Shown here: in pieces, positions 34,801 to 43,145 of the stretch
Numbering within the stretch: position 1 is the stretch's first letter
Layout of the letters: each line of letters begins with the position of its first letter
Assembly (NCBI RefSeq): GCF_002008315.2
Contig: NZ_MVDG02000001.1
Location: 4,216,001-4,280,000, forward strand
DNA from: Arthrobacter sp. KBS0703
GTDB taxonomy: Bacteria; Actinomycetota; Actinomycetes; Actinomycetales; Micrococcaceae
Reading direction: 5' to 3'
Length of the DNA stretch: 64,000 nucleotides
Program-made: the position numbers and the translations under genes
Notes under the pieces: model-generated
Seen by the model: only the letters and a program-made list of their open reading frames with translations
Databases searched by the model: none
What the model was told of the DNA's origin: nothing

Positions 34801-34904
34801 AGCCGGACCAGCCCGGCCGGGACGGGGAACCGGCAGACCAGCCGCCCGATGAGCGGGAGCCCGGCGGCATCCCGGCCGAAACCACGGCAAGGGGCAAGGC
34901 ATGA
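31836..34904 (+). CDS. mrpA: Mrp Na+/H+ antiporter subunit A (with MrpB-like C-terminus)
   Basis: The largest Mrp subunit, 1022 residues and about 20 membrane segments. The N-terminal two thirds resemble NuoL/ND5: KSALVPFHFWLPGAMAAPTP is the proton-channel region, with AAMVKAGVYIVARL and GTVSQLGFLTMVV. The C-terminal part (from about residue 840, SIIFEVVTRLIFHSMIIFSL, then NLPGGGFAGGLMAGLAL) is MrpB, fused as in other actinobacteria, so no separate mrpB is expected. GTG 31836 has GGAG 6 bases upstream. It opens the operon mrpACDEFG, in which all genes overlap. The complex exchanges Na+ for protons in the membrane and supports pH and salt tolerance. Confidence 0.96.
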   Translation: MITVLAVHFAVAAVAPFIFRKFRRSSFYALAAVPAGSFVWLLLQYGAVYGPAAESAGAGAGQSAETIPWIPGLGIEFAFRMDALAWVMSLLVLGVGALVLVYCAGYFKNKDSYLGGFGAQLLAFAGAMFGLVTADDLLMLFIFWELTTVLSYLLIGYARTRLAARRSALQALMVTTAGGLAMLVGLIMLGTSAGTYRISAILARAPELVTGEAAGAVGAAVVLILIGAVTKSALVPFHFWLPGAMAAPTPVSAYLHAAAMVKAGVYIVARLAPGFTDTAFWLPMVLGLGLATMLVGGYRALRQTDIKLILAYGTVSQLGFLTMVVGLGKPDAALAGLAMLLAHGLFKATLFLVVGIIDHQAGTRDIRELSGVFRSSRALAVVAGVGAASMAGVPLLGGFVAKESVLEAFVHFAGDPDYGPWGAVVLAGVVAGSVLTFAYSARFMWGAFAVKPGVDRTPFTPIRPSFLAAPAILSVLTVAYGLWPAPVDGWIQPYAALFAGGASDAGTAAAAAGHLSLWHGFTPALGLTAVTFALGAAMFYGRVLVDRAQSAVPAWVDADRGYQLTIGALDDVAVWITGRTQRGSLYFYLAVILSVAFVLPLTALIAANKPLPEGLYFVDPNSPLQLVAGAGIVIGALAAVRANKRFLAVLMVSVTGYGIALMFALQGAPDLALTQMLVETIILVAFVLAMRSLPAELRDRTGGKYRVVRVIIGLAFGVTMIFVAIHAMGARIATPVSLEFPKLAYEGGGGLNVVNVTLVDIRVWDTFGEISVLALAATGVASLIFVRGRGDRIRTSSTVAEGTVGRRTGVDKSSRDGAALALSRKFADSTRDAWLVAGRTLAPERRSIIFEVVTRLIFHSMIIFSLYLLLAGHNLPGGGFAGGLMAGLALTLRYLAGGRFELREATPISAGTLLGIGLATAAASGVAPVLLGGEVFQSAILQFWLPVFGDIKFVTSTIFDIGVYIVVIGLVLDVLRSLGAEIDEHFEEQPDQPGRDGEPADQPPDEREPGGIPAETTARGKA

Positions 34905-35509
34905 GCGTCAACCTGACCCTGCTGACGGTCATGGGCGCGCTCTACGCCTGCGGCATTTACCTCATTTTGGAACGCAGCCTGACGCGTGTGCTTCTGGGCC
35001 TGATGCTGCTGGTCAACGCCACCAACCTGCTGATCCTGGCTACCGGCGGCTACGCGGGCCTGGCTCCGTTCTTCAGCAAGGACACGGACCCGCGCGCCTA
35101 CAACGATCCCCTGCCCCAGGCCCTGATCCTGACGTCGATCGTGATTTCCTTCGCCGTGACCGCCTTCATGCTCGGCATCATCTACCGGACCTGGGTGCTG
35201 GCCCGCCAGGATGAGATCCAGGACGACGTCGAGGACCGCCGCGTGGCGGAAACACCGAGTTTCGACGCGGAGGACGACGCCGTCATCCCCGTGGAGACCT
35301 CGGAGTTTCCGCTCACCATGCTCGGCTCCGACGGAACCGGCGTGACAGATTCGTCCGCCGGCGACGCGGCGGACGGCGACTCCGCAGGCAGCGACTCGTC
35401 GGCCACCGTCAAGGCCGGCGCGAAGACGATTCCCGCAGAGGACGCCGCCCTCGAGGAAAAACCCGGCTCCGCCAACGTCCACCCCGGCCCCGAAGGAGGT
35501 GTGAAGTGA
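34901..35509 (+). CDS. mrpC: Mrp antiporter subunit C, with long acidic tail
   Basis: A 202-residue protein overlapping mrpA by ATGA. The first 110 residues are the NuoK-like three-helix subunit (LTLLTVMGALYACGIYLILE, RVLLGLMLLVNATNLLILAT, DPLPQALILTSIVISFAVTA). The remaining 85 or so residues form an Asp/Glu/Ser/Ala-rich tail that standard MrpC proteins (about 115 residues) lack. Such tails occur in some actinobacterial homologues. The tail should lie in the cytoplasm and its role is unknown. The stop overlaps the GTG of mrpD. Confidence 0.94.
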   Translation: MSVNLTLLTVMGALYACGIYLILERSLTRVLLGLMLLVNATNLLILATGGYAGLAPFFSKDTDPRAYNDPLPQALILTSIVISFAVTAFMLGIIYRTWVLARQDEIQDDVEDRRVAETPSFDAEDDAVIPVETSEFPLTMLGSDGTGVTDSSAGDAADGDSAGSDSSATVKAGAKTIPAEDAALEEKPGSANVHPGPEGGVK

Positions 35510-37110
35510 ACATCGCAAGCTTTGCCCCGCTCGCCGTCGTACTTCCCATCCTGGGCGCCGCGCTGACGTTCCTGCTGATCCGGCATTCCCACGCCCAGCG
35601 CACCGTCAGTATCGCCCTTTTGTCGCTCACGCTCCTGCTGGAATGCTGGCTGCTGGCGTCTGTCTGGGGCGGCGGCACCGAGGCGGTCAACATCGGCGGC
35701 TGGCTGCCGCCCTGGGGAATCGTCCTGGTGGTGGACCAGTTCTCCTCGCTGATGCTCGTGGTCTCCTCCGCGGTGAGCCTTGCGGTCCTGGTGTATGCCA
35801 CCGGCCAGGGCATGGCCGACGGCGACCAGGACGCCCCCGTCTCAATCTTCCACCCCACGTACCTCATCCTGGTGGCGGGCGTCTCCAACGCCTTCCTCTC
35901 CGGGGACCTGTTCAATCTTTACGTCGGTTTCGAGATCCTGCTGACGGCAAGTTACGTCCTGATGACACTGGGTGGCACGGGCCCGCGCATCCGGGCCGGC
36001 GTCACGTACGTGGTGGTCTCCGTGGTCTCCTCCGTGCTGTTCCTCATCGCCATCGCCATGATCTACGGCGCCACCGGCACCATCAACATGGCCGATCTGG
36101 CCATCAAGCTCGGGGAGCTCGACCAAGGCACCAAGACCCTCCTGCACGTCATGCTGCTCGTCGCCTTCGGGATCAAGGCGGCCGTCTTCCCGCTGTCCTT
36201 CTGGCTGCCTGACTCGTATCCCACGGCTCCCGCGCCCGTGACCGCCGTGTTCGCCGGCCTGCTGACCAAGGTGGGCGTGTATGCCATGGTGCGCACCGAA
36301 ACCCTCCTCTTCCCCGGGGACACCCTTAATTCGCCGCTGATGGTGGCCGCGCTGCTCACCATGGTGGTGGGAATCCTTGGCGCCCTCGCCCAGAGCGACA
36401 TCAAGCGTCTGCTCTCGTTCACGCTGGTCAGCCATATCGGCTACATGGTGTTCGGTCTCGCGCTGTCCTCCGTGGCCGGGCTCGGTGCGGCCGTGTACTA
36501 CGTGGCGCACCACATCACCATCCAGACCAGCCTCTTCCTGGTCACCGGCCTGATTGAACGGCGCGGCGGAAGCTCCTCCGTGGACCGGCTGGCCGGGCTG
36601 GCCAAGCTGTCCCCGCTCCTGGGCCTCCTGTTCTTCGTGCCCGCCATGAACCTGGCAGGCATTCCGCCGTTCTCAGGATTCCTGGGCAAACTCGGGCTGA
36701 TGCAGGCAGGCATCGGGCTGGGCACCCCACTGGCCTACGCACTGGTCATAGGAGGGACGCTGACCAGCCTTCTGACCCTGCTGGCGGTTGCCCGCGTCTG
36801 GAACCGTGCGTTCTGGCGGAAACCCGAGGACGCCGAGCACCCGGATCCCGTGCTGCTCGCCGAGGCCAAGGACTCAGCGACCGGCGATCGCGCGGGCAAG
36901 TCCAACGTGACGCTGCTGCCCAGGACCATGGTGGGCTCCACGCTCGGGCTCGTGGTGCTGGGCGTGGCGCTGACCGTTTTCGCAGGCCCGCTGTTTGACC
37001 TGGCAAACCAGTCCGCGGCGGTCATGCTGGACAGGTCAGCCTACATCCAGTCGGTGCTAGGCGAGAACGCGCCTGTTCCGGGATTTGCCCTGGGCGGCGG
37101 TGGGAAATGA
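35506..37110 (+). CDS. mrpD: Mrp antiporter subunit D
   Basis: A 534-residue NuoM/ND4-like subunit with about 14 membrane helices. The proton-pathway segment KAAVFPLSFWLPDSYPTAPA carries the conserved Lys, preceded by DLFNLYVGFEILLTASYVLM with the key Glu. ALAQSDIKRLLSFTLVSHIG follows. The GTG at 35506 has a strong AAGGAGG-type ribosome-binding site inside the end of mrpC. Together with MrpA it forms the ion-translocating core. The last 60 residues are a less conserved cytoplasmic or terminal-helix region. Confidence 0.95.
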   Translation: MNIASFAPLAVVLPILGAALTFLLIRHSHAQRTVSIALLSLTLLLECWLLASVWGGGTEAVNIGGWLPPWGIVLVVDQFSSLMLVVSSAVSLAVLVYATGQGMADGDQDAPVSIFHPTYLILVAGVSNAFLSGDLFNLYVGFEILLTASYVLMTLGGTGPRIRAGVTYVVVSVVSSVLFLIAIAMIYGATGTINMADLAIKLGELDQGTKTLLHVMLLVAFGIKAAVFPLSFWLPDSYPTAPAPVTAVFAGLLTKVGVYAMVRTETLLFPGDTLNSPLMVAALLTMVVGILGALAQSDIKRLLSFTLVSHIGYMVFGLALSSVAGLGAAVYYVAHHITIQTSLFLVTGLIERRGGSSSVDRLAGLAKLSPLLGLLFFVPAMNLAGIPPFSGFLGKLGLMQAGIGLGTPLAYALVIGGTLTSLLTLLAVARVWNRAFWRKPEDAEHPDPVLLAEAKDSATGDRAGKSNVTLLPRTMVGSTLGLVVLGVALTVFAGPLFDLANQSAAVMLDRSAYIQSVLGENAPVPGFALGGGGK

Positions 37111-37652
37111 GCCGGCAGCGAATCTCCCTGCGGCAGGAACTGCCGCTGCTCGTGTGGCTCGTGATCGTCTGGGGCGCCCTCTGGCAGGACTTCAGCCCGG
37201 GCAACCTGCTGTTCGGAGCCCTGCTGGCCGCCGCAGTTGCGCGCCTCTTCTACCTGCCGCCCGTGGAGCTGAGCGGCCGGTTCAACGTTCTCCGGGCGGT
37301 TCCGTTCGCCGTCATGTTCCTTGGCAGGGTGGTGGCCGCCAGTTTCCAGGTCTTCTACCTGGCCGTGGCCAAGGGGCCCAAGGTGACCAACGCCGTCGTC
37401 GCCGTGCCGTTGCGGAGCCATTCCGACCTCATGGTGACCGCCACCGGCCACGTCATCTCCCTGATCCCCGGATCACTGGTGGTGGAAGTCGACAGGTCCA
37501 CGTCCACGCTGTACATCCACGGGCTGAACGTCCGGAACGCCGACGACGTGCAGAAGCTCCGCAAGGAGGTCCGGGACACCGAGGCAGGGCTCATCCGGGT
37601 CATGGGATCCAAAGAAGAACTTGCCGCCCTGAACCAGGAGGTTGGCGCATGA
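37107..37652 (+). CDS. mrpE: Mrp antiporter subunit E
   Basis: A 181-residue subunit starting with ATG at 37107, overlapping the mrpD stop. Two N-terminal hydrophobic segments (LPLLVWLVIVWGALWQDFSP and GNLLFGALLAAAVARLFYLP) are followed by the conserved soluble part with RSHSDLMVTATGHVISLIPG and the HGLNVRNADDVQ block. MrpE is structural and needed for complex assembly. The stop overlaps the ATG of mrpF. Confidence 0.94.
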   Translation: MSRQRISLRQELPLLVWLVIVWGALWQDFSPGNLLFGALLAAAVARLFYLPPVELSGRFNVLRAVPFAVMFLGRVVAASFQVFYLAVAKGPKVTNAVVAVPLRSHSDLMVTATGHVISLIPGSLVVEVDRSTSTLYIHGLNVRNADDVQKLRKEVRDTEAGLIRVMGSKEELAALNQEVGA

Positions 37653-37927
37653 TGGAGCTGGTCCTGACCGTCACGGCAGTGGTCCTGTCCCTCGCCGCGG
37701 CAGGCGCAATCGTGCGCATCGCCCGCGGCCCCTCCCTGCTGGACCGGGTGCTGGCGGCCGACGTGCTGCTGGCCATTCTCGGAGCGGCGCTGTGCATCGA
37801 CATGGCCGTGAACAGGCACCTCAACAACCTGATGCTGCTCGTGGCCGTGTCCATCATCGGCTTCATCGGTTCGGTCACGGTGGCCCGGTTCGTGGCCGAC
37901 CGGCGGGAGCAGACCAATGAATCCTGA
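37649..37927 (+). CDS. mrpF: Mrp antiporter subunit F
   Basis: A 92-residue subunit with three hydrophobic segments. The signature RIARGPSLLDRVLAADVLLA lies between TM1 and TM2 and carries the Asp important for function in Bacillus MrpF. It starts at ATG 37649, overlapping mrpE by 4 bp, and overlaps mrpG by 11 bp. Confidence 0.94.
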   Translation: MMELVLTVTAVVLSLAAAGAIVRIARGPSLLDRVLAADVLLAILGAALCIDMAVNRHLNNLMLLVAVSIIGFIGSVTVARFVADRREQTNES

Positions 37928-38330
37928 GGCCAGCACCGTGGACACTGTGATCGACGCGGTTTCGGCCGTCTTCATGATCGTGGGGGCAGTGATGTCCCTG
38001 GCCGCAGCCATTGGCCTGCTGCGCTTCCCCGACCTCATGAGCCGCATGCACTCGGCCACCAAGCCGCAGGTGCTGGGGCTGTTCCTGCTGCTGGCCGCGG
38101 TGGGGCTGCAGCTGCGCACCTGGTGGGTGTGGCCGGTGCTGCTGGTGGCGTGGATCTTCCAGCTGCTGACGGTGCCGGTTTCCGCCCACATGGTGGGCCG
38201 GGCCGGCTACCGCACCAAGCACCTCCACAGGGAGCTGCTCAGCAGCGATGAGCTGGAAGCCGTGGTGCTGAAGGCCGCCCAGGCGGCCAAGGACGCGAAG
38301 CGCGACGGCGGGAACCGCACCGCCGATTGA
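37917..38330 (+). CDS. mrpG: Mrp antiporter subunit G
   Basis: A 137-residue last subunit of the complex. It has the conserved GLLRFPDLMSRMHSATKPQV segment between the first two of three membrane helices, then a basic cytoplasmic tail. It completes the six-gene operon. Downstream, the next two genes are on the other strand and are not part of the antiporter. Confidence 0.94.
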   Translation: MNPEASTVDTVIDAVSAVFMIVGAVMSLAAAIGLLRFPDLMSRMHSATKPQVLGLFLLLAAVGLQLRTWWVWPVLLVAWIFQLLTVPVSAHMVGRAGYRTKHLHRELLSSDELEAVVLKAAQAAKDAKRDGGNRTAD

Positions 38331-38385
38331 GCGCGGCCCGCGGGTTCCGGCAGGTTCAACCAGCGGCCGGCTCAACCAGCGTGGG

Positions 38386-38649
38386 CTAGACGATGTCCTG
38401 GCTCTTGGCGAAGCGGGTGATGGCCCGCTGCGTGCCGCGGTTGGCCAGCACCTGGATGACGGCGCTCACGGATGCGGAAATGAGCGCGAACGTCAGCGCC
38501 GAACGCAGCGTGGTGGGGACGTCGTCCTTGCCGCCCTTCGGCGGCTTCCGGCCGGTGGTCTTTTCCCAGATGGTATCCACGGCCTTGGTGCCGGCGAACC
38601 CGGCCAGCAGGCTGACGCCCGTACCAAGCAGCTTGATGAAGAAATTCAT
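38386..38649 (-). CDS. DUF4235 membrane protein
   Basis: An 87-residue protein of unknown function, matching the actinobacterial DUF4235 pattern. The N-terminal KLLGTGVSLLAGFAGTKAVD is followed by WEKTTGRKPP and a second hydrophobic segment (LRSALTFALISASVSAVIQV). It probably has two membrane helices linked by a basic loop. It ends near the convergent mrpG and may be co-transcribed with the UPF0303 gene 36 bp upstream. Confidence 0.85.
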   Translation of the reverse strand: MNFFIKLLGTGVSLLAGFAGTKAVDTIWEKTTGRKPPKGGKDDVPTTLRSALTFALISASVSAVIQVLANRGTQRAITRFAKSQDIV

Positions 38650-38685
38650 TCAGGGACTCCTAGCGTCTTGAATTCTGGACTTCCC

Positions 38686-39237
38686 CTAGCCTAGCCGCAT
38701 GGACTGGTGGATTTCCGTCAGCGCCTGAACCACCAGATCGTGGTCGGCCTTCTGCGGCAGCCCGGACACCGTGACAATGGCGACCGCGCCGACGTCGCGC
38801 ACATAGACGGGGAAGGCGCCGCCGTGGGCCGCATAGGTGGACTGGTCGAACCAGGCGTTGTCCTCGATCCGGCTGCCGCCCACCCTGCCGCGCAGGCCCA
38901 CCAGCAGCGACGGTTCCTCGTAGCGTGCCGCCGTCCGCTGCTTGGCCTTGACCCAGCCCTCGTTGTCCGGCGTGGCGCCTTCGAGCGCCACGTGGAACAG
39001 GACCTGTTCGCCCTTGGTGATGTCGATGGCGATGGGCAGGTTGCCCTTCTTGCCGAGTTCAACCAGCAGGAGGCCCAGGTTGAGGGCGTCGTCCTTGCTG
39101 AAGGCGGGAAACTGCAGCGCGGCGATCTGCGCCTCGATCTCGGCGATCAGCGCCTCCAGGGAACCTGCGGGCTGTTCGTCGGGGGAGTCGGGGTCGAAGC
39201 CGGTCGCTGCGCCAATGACGGAGTCCTGTTGTGTCAT
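38686..39237 (-). CDS. UPF0303 / heme-degrading-domain protein (GlcG/HbpS fold)
   Basis: A 183-residue protein of the UPF0303 family, annotated in databases as 'heme-degrading domain-containing' because of the HbpS/GlcG fold. Motifs are the central IAIDITKGEQVLFHVALEGA and the C-terminal RDVGAVAIVTVSGLPQKADH with its conserved ASG-like loop. A Pro/Asp-rich N-terminal extension of about 25 residues precedes the domain. Heme degradation has been shown only for relatives, so the function here is open. It is divergent from the thiamine-related riboswitch and transporter. Confidence 0.85.
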   Translation of the reverse strand: MTQQDSVIGAATGFDPDSPDEQPAGSLEALIAEIEAQIAALQFPAFSKDDALNLGLLLVELGKKGNLPIAIDITKGEQVLFHVALEGATPDNEGWVKAKQRTAARYEEPSLLVGLRGRVGGSRIEDNAWFDQSTYAAHGGAFPVYVRDVGAVAIVTVSGLPQKADHDLVVQALTEIHQSMRLG

Positions 39238-39361
39238 GGCCCCAATGTACTCCGGACCGGTAACCGGCAGGCGCGGAAACTCCCGGATTGTGACACCTGC
39301 CCCCGGTCTTCCGGGGCCGTCCCGGTGTAAACTGGATCAGCCCACAAGGGCAGATTTATTA

Positions 39362-39487
39362 CGACAGGGGAGCGCCACCGTCGGGGATCACTGGCAACTG
39401 CCAGCCGAACCGCGGATGGGCGCTGAGAGTGCGGACAGCCGCAGACCCTCGAACCTGATCCGGCTAGTACCGGCGCAAGGGAGTCGA
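39362..39487 (+). promoter_or_regulatory. TPP riboswitch (THI element)
   Basis: The THI-box core is complete: GGCGCTGAGAGTGCGG-like sequence at about 39419-39433 and ACCCTCGAACCTGATCCGG at about 39444-39462, closed by a P1 stem formed by the flanking acaggggagcgcc and ggcgcaagggagtc. It lies about 80 bases upstream of ykoE, so the transporter operon should be shut off by thiamine pyrophosphate. Confidence 0.95.
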
Positions 39488-39569
39488 GTTCTCAAAGTGT
39501 CCGGCAGCTGGCGGCCCAACCACCCGCAGCCGGGGAGCGCTTTCCCCTCCTGTTCCTCAGGAGGACATT

Positions 39570-40190
39570 ATGACAACTGCAGCAATCAAGAAGACCGGTT
39601 ACAACTGGCGCGTGACGGACATCGTGGTGGCGGCACTGATCGCCGTTGCCGGCGGCGTGATCTTCTGGGCCTGGTCCCAGGGCGCCAACCTCATTTCCGC
39701 TCCGGTCAACGCGGTCTACCCGCCCCTTTCCGGGCTCTACGCCGGCGGCTGGATGATCCCGGCCGTGCTCGGCATGCTCATCATCCGCAAGCCGGGCGCG
39801 GCGCTGTTCTGCGAGACCGTTGCCGCCACCGGTGAACTGATCATGGGATCCCAGTACGGCACCACGGTGCTCATCTCGGGTGTCCTGCAGGGCCTCGGCG
39901 CTGAGCTGGTGTTCGCCGCCTTCATGTACAAGAAATTCAACCTGCCCGGGTCGCTGCTGGCAGGAGCCGGCGCCGGCCTGTTCTGCGGCCTGAACGATTC
40001 GTTCCTCCCGTGGGGCTGGAACATCGCCTACACGGCAGGGGACAAGCTCGCGTACATCATCTTCACCTCCATCTCCGGCGCGATCATTGCCGGCGCCCTG
40101 TCCTGGATCGCCACCCGCGCCCTGGCCAAAACCGGCGTGCTGAGCTCGTTCGCGTCCCGCAAGGCAGCCACGGAGCCCGTCTTCTCCTGA
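39570..40190 (+). CDS. ykoE: ECF transporter substrate-binding subunit YkoE (HMP/thiamine)
   Basis: A 206-residue S component with about five membrane helices. YkoE-type motifs include RVTDIVVAALIAVAGGVIFW, VNAVYPPLSGLYAGGWMIPA and the loop LIMGSQYGTTVLISG. ATG 39570 follows a CAGGAGGAC ribosome-binding site. With the ATPase and EcfT genes that follow by 1-bp and 4-bp overlaps, it forms an importer for the thiamine precursor hydroxymethylpyrimidine or thiamine. The TPP riboswitch in its leader supports the assignment. Confidence 0.95.
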   Translation: MTTAAIKKTGYNWRVTDIVVAALIAVAGGVIFWAWSQGANLISAPVNAVYPPLSGLYAGGWMIPAVLGMLIIRKPGAALFCETVAATGELIMGSQYGTTVLISGVLQGLGAELVFAAFMYKKFNLPGSLLAGAGAGLFCGLNDSFLPWGWNIAYTAGDKLAYIIFTSISGAIIAGALSWIATRALAKTGVLSSFASRKAATEPVFS

Positions 40191-41821
40191 TGCCCACACC
40201 TCACGACGGCGGTGTCCGCCCCGCCGCGGTCACCGCCCGCGGCTGGGGCTGGCGCCACGCCGGACGAATCAGGCCGGCAGTCCACGGGCTGGACCTGGAC
40301 ATCCGTCCCGGGGAGCGCGTCCTGCTCCTGGGCCCCTCCGGCGCCGGCAAATCCACGCTGCTCCACGCCCTCGCCGGCGTGCTCGGCGACAGTACCTCCG
40401 GAAACGTGACAGCAGCCGACGGCGGCACCCCAGACAGCGACGACGCGGACGAATCCGGCAGCCTCCTGATCGACGGCGAGCCGCCGCACACCCGGCGGGG
40501 CCGCGCCGGCCTCATGCAGCAGGACCCCGAAACCCAGGTGGTGCTCTCCCGCCTCGGCGACGACGTCGCGTTCGGCGCGGAGAACCTCTCGGTTCCCCGC
40601 GACGCGATCTGGGCGCGCGTGCACGAGGCGCTGGACGACGTCGGGCTGGTGCACCTGCCGCTGAACCATCCGACGTCGGCGCTGTCCGGCGGGCAGAAAC
40701 AGCGCCTTGCGCTGGCCGGCATCCTGGCGATGCGTCCCGGGCTGATCCTGCTGGACGAGCCCACGGCCAATCTTGACCCGGCCGGTGTGCTGGAAGTCCG
40801 GGACTCCGTGGGGCGCTGCCTCGACAAGACGGGCGCCACGCTTGTGGTCGTGGAGCACCGGGTGGCGGTGTGGAAGGACCTCGTGGACAGGATCGTGGTC
40901 CTGCAGCCGGGGTCCGCCACGCGGCCGGCCGTGCTGATCGACGGCCCCCCGGACCAGGTCCTGGAACAGGCACGCGGCATGCTCACCGCCGCCGGGGTCT
41001 GGGTGCCGGGCTACGTTCCGGCCACGCGGCGGCGGACGTTTGGCGGCACTGCAGCAGCCGCGGGCCTTGCTGCCGCCAACATGCCGGGGGAGCTGGCCGT
41101 TGCCTCCGGCCAGCTGCTCCTCGCCGCCGAGGACCTGGCGGTTTCGCGCGAACGTCCCCGCCGCCGCGGCTTCAAGTCCGTCCCGCCCGTTCCCGTCCTG
41201 CGGGACGTCGCGGCACAGGTCCGCGCCGGTGAGGCGCTGACCGTCACCGGACCAAACGGCGTCGGCAAGTCCACGTTCGCGCTGACCCTCGCCGGACTGC
41301 TTCCGCCCGTGGCCGGCACGGTGTCCGCCGCAGTGGAACTGAGCCGCGGCGCCGGGATCGACCCCTACAAATGGAAGGCGGAGCAGCTGATCGCCAGGAT
41401 TGGAACGGTGTTCCAGGAACCCGAGCACCAGTTCGTCACGGGCCGGGTCCTGGACGAGCTCCAGTTCGGCCCCAAGCACCTGGGCCACGGCGAGGAACGC
41501 GTGGACGAGCTGCTGGAACGGCTCCGCCTGACCGAGCTCGTGGACGCCAACCCATACACCCTCTCCGGCGGAGAGAAGCGCCGGCTCTCGGTGGCCACCG
41601 TCCTGGCGGCGCACCCGCAGGTCCTGGTCCTCGACGAACCCACCTTCGGCCAGGACGCCAACACCTGGGCCGAGCTCGCCTCCTTCCTGTCCGAACTGCT
41701 CGACGCCGGAACCGCCGTGGTCTCCGTGACGCACGACGAGGAGTTCACCCACGTCCTGGGCGGCACCGAGCTCCGGCTGGGCAGCCGTGAACTCAGGGCT
41801 CCTGAACAGGCCGCGCCATGA
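40190..41821 (+). CDS. ykoD: ECF transporter duplicated ABC ATPase (YkoD)
   Basis: A 543-residue protein of two ABC ATPase domains in tandem. The first has Walker A GPSGAGKSTLLHA, Q-loop LMQQDPETQ, signature LSGGQKQRLALA and Walker B LILLDEPTANLD. The second has GPNGVGKSTFALT, VFQEPEHQF, LSGGEKRRLSVA and VLVLDEPTFGQD. The ATG overlaps the ykoE stop by one base. Both nucleotide sites look intact. It energises uptake by YkoE and YkoC at the inner face of the membrane. Confidence 0.95.
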   Translation: MPTPHDGGVRPAAVTARGWGWRHAGRIRPAVHGLDLDIRPGERVLLLGPSGAGKSTLLHALAGVLGDSTSGNVTAADGGTPDSDDADESGSLLIDGEPPHTRRGRAGLMQQDPETQVVLSRLGDDVAFGAENLSVPRDAIWARVHEALDDVGLVHLPLNHPTSALSGGQKQRLALAGILAMRPGLILLDEPTANLDPAGVLEVRDSVGRCLDKTGATLVVVEHRVAVWKDLVDRIVVLQPGSATRPAVLIDGPPDQVLEQARGMLTAAGVWVPGYVPATRRRTFGGTAAAAGLAAANMPGELAVASGQLLLAAEDLAVSRERPRRRGFKSVPPVPVLRDVAAQVRAGEALTVTGPNGVGKSTFALTLAGLLPPVAGTVSAAVELSRGAGIDPYKWKAEQLIARIGTVFQEPEHQFVTGRVLDELQFGPKHLGHGEERVDELLERLRLTELVDANPYTLSGGEKRRLSVATVLAAHPQVLVLDEPTFGQDANTWAELASFLSELLDAGTAVVSVTHDEEFTHVLGGTELRLGSRELRAPEQAAP

Positions 41822-42621
41822 GGGACGCGCTGACCCTCGCCGGCAACCAGGCCGTGCTGGTCCGGGCCAACCCGCTGGCCAAATTCGCGGCGGTCTTCCT
41901 CATCACGCTGGTCCTGGCGCTGTCCATCGACTGGATGTCCGCGTCCGTGGCGCTGGTGTGCGAGATCCTGCTGTTCCCGCTGGCCGGACTGACCTTCACG
42001 CTGCTGTGGCAGCGCGGCTGGCCGCTGATCCTCGCGGCGGCCGTCGGCGGCTGGAGCACCTCCATCCTGGCGCCGGACAGCGGCAAGGTGCTGCTCGACG
42101 TCGGACTCTGGTCCATGAGCGAAGGTTCCCTGGAGCTGGGGCTCGGTTTCCTGCTCCGCGGCCTCGCCATCGCGCTGCCCGCGGTGCTCCTGATGAGCTG
42201 CACCGACCCCACGGACCTCGCCGACGCGCTGGCACAGAAGGCGAGGCTGCCGCACCGCTTCGTGCTCGGCACACTCGCGGCGATGCGGCTGGTGGGGCTG
42301 ATGGCGGAGGAATGGCAGACCATCGGCATGGCGCGCCGGGCCCGTGGAGTGGGGTCCCGCGGCAACCCGTGGCAGCGGCTCCGCGCCACCCTGGGCCAGA
42401 GCTTCGGGCTGCTGGTGCAGGCCATCCGCCGGGCAACCCGCCTGGCCGTCACCATGGAAGCCCGCGGCTTCGGCGGCGCCAGCCGGACCTGGGCCCGCGA
42501 ATCAACGTACAGCGGGCTGGACATCTGGGTACTGCTGGGCGGCGCCCTGATCGCAGGAGGAGCCGTGACCGCCGCGCTGTGGGCGGGCACGTGGAACATG
42601 GTGTGGCTCGAAGGGTCCTAG
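41818..42621 (+). CDS. ykoC: ECF transporter transmembrane coupling protein (YkoC/EcfT)
   Basis: A 267-residue membrane protein with five or six helices. The two coupling motifs of EcfT proteins are visible, RRARGV and TMEARGFGG, both with the Ala-Arg-Gly core that contacts the ATPases. It starts at an ATGA overlap with ykoD and is the last gene of the riboswitch-controlled operon. A GNAT gene converges on it. Confidence 0.94.
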   Translation: MRDALTLAGNQAVLVRANPLAKFAAVFLITLVLALSIDWMSASVALVCEILLFPLAGLTFTLLWQRGWPLILAAAVGGWSTSILAPDSGKVLLDVGLWSMSEGSLELGLGFLLRGLAIALPAVLLMSCTDPTDLADALAQKARLPHRFVLGTLAAMRLVGLMAEEWQTIGMARRARGVGSRGNPWQRLRATLGQSFGLLVQAIRRATRLAVTMEARGFGGASRTWARESTYSGLDIWVLLGGALIAGGAVTAALWAGTWNMVWLEGS

Positions 42622-42632
42622 GCCCAGGGGCT

Positions 42633-43118
42633 TCAGGAGCGAGCCATCCGCAGCTCGGGTAGCCCCTCCCATTCGTCAATGGTTTCCCGGGCGCCGGTGA
42701 AGGTGAAGCCGTTGCGGCGGTAGAACGCCTGGGCGCGCGGGTTGTCTTCCGCAACCCAGAGCGCCGCCGGCCCGGCTCCGAGCGCTGCGTCCAGGAGCTT
42801 TTGGCCCAGCCCCGTGCCGTGGTGAGCCTTCAGGAGGTAGATGCCCCAGAGTTCGGCCACGTCCCGGCCTTCCGCCGGCGGAAGTGAGCCGGCAAATCCC
42901 ACCGGGCGTCCGCCGCTCATGGCCACGAACTGACGCTCCGCGTGCGGGCCGGCCAGCAGGCGCTGCCACAGGGCCAGCCGTTCCTCCACGCGCTGTGCCG
43001 CGAGGAATGCGGGGGACAGGAGCCCCGAGTACGTCTCGCGCCAGCACTCAAGATGGAGCCGGGCCAGGGCCTCGGCCTCGCTTGGTTCGGCTGGCCGGAC
43101 GCCGTCGATGGTATGCAT
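42633..43118 (-). CDS. GNAT-family N-acetyltransferase
   Basis: A 161-residue single-domain acetyltransferase. The acetyl-CoA loop is visible as LLKAHHGTGLGQKLLDAAL (Q/RxxGxG/A type). The C-terminal NPRAQAFYRRNGFTFTGARE is the usual motif B ending. The opening AEALARLHLECWRETYSGLL is typical of the RimI-like/YdaF subgroup. The substrate is unknown. It is a single gene facing ykoC. Confidence 0.9.
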   Translation of the reverse strand: MHTIDGVRPAEPSEAEALARLHLECWRETYSGLLSPAFLAAQRVEERLALWQRLLAGPHAERQFVAMSGGRPVGFAGSLPPAEGRDVAELWGIYLLKAHHGTGLGQKLLDAALGAGPAALWVAEDNPRAQAFYRRNGFTFTGARETIDEWEGLPELRMARS

Positions 43119-43145
43119 GGCCAGATTCTAGCGGCCGGTGCCCCG

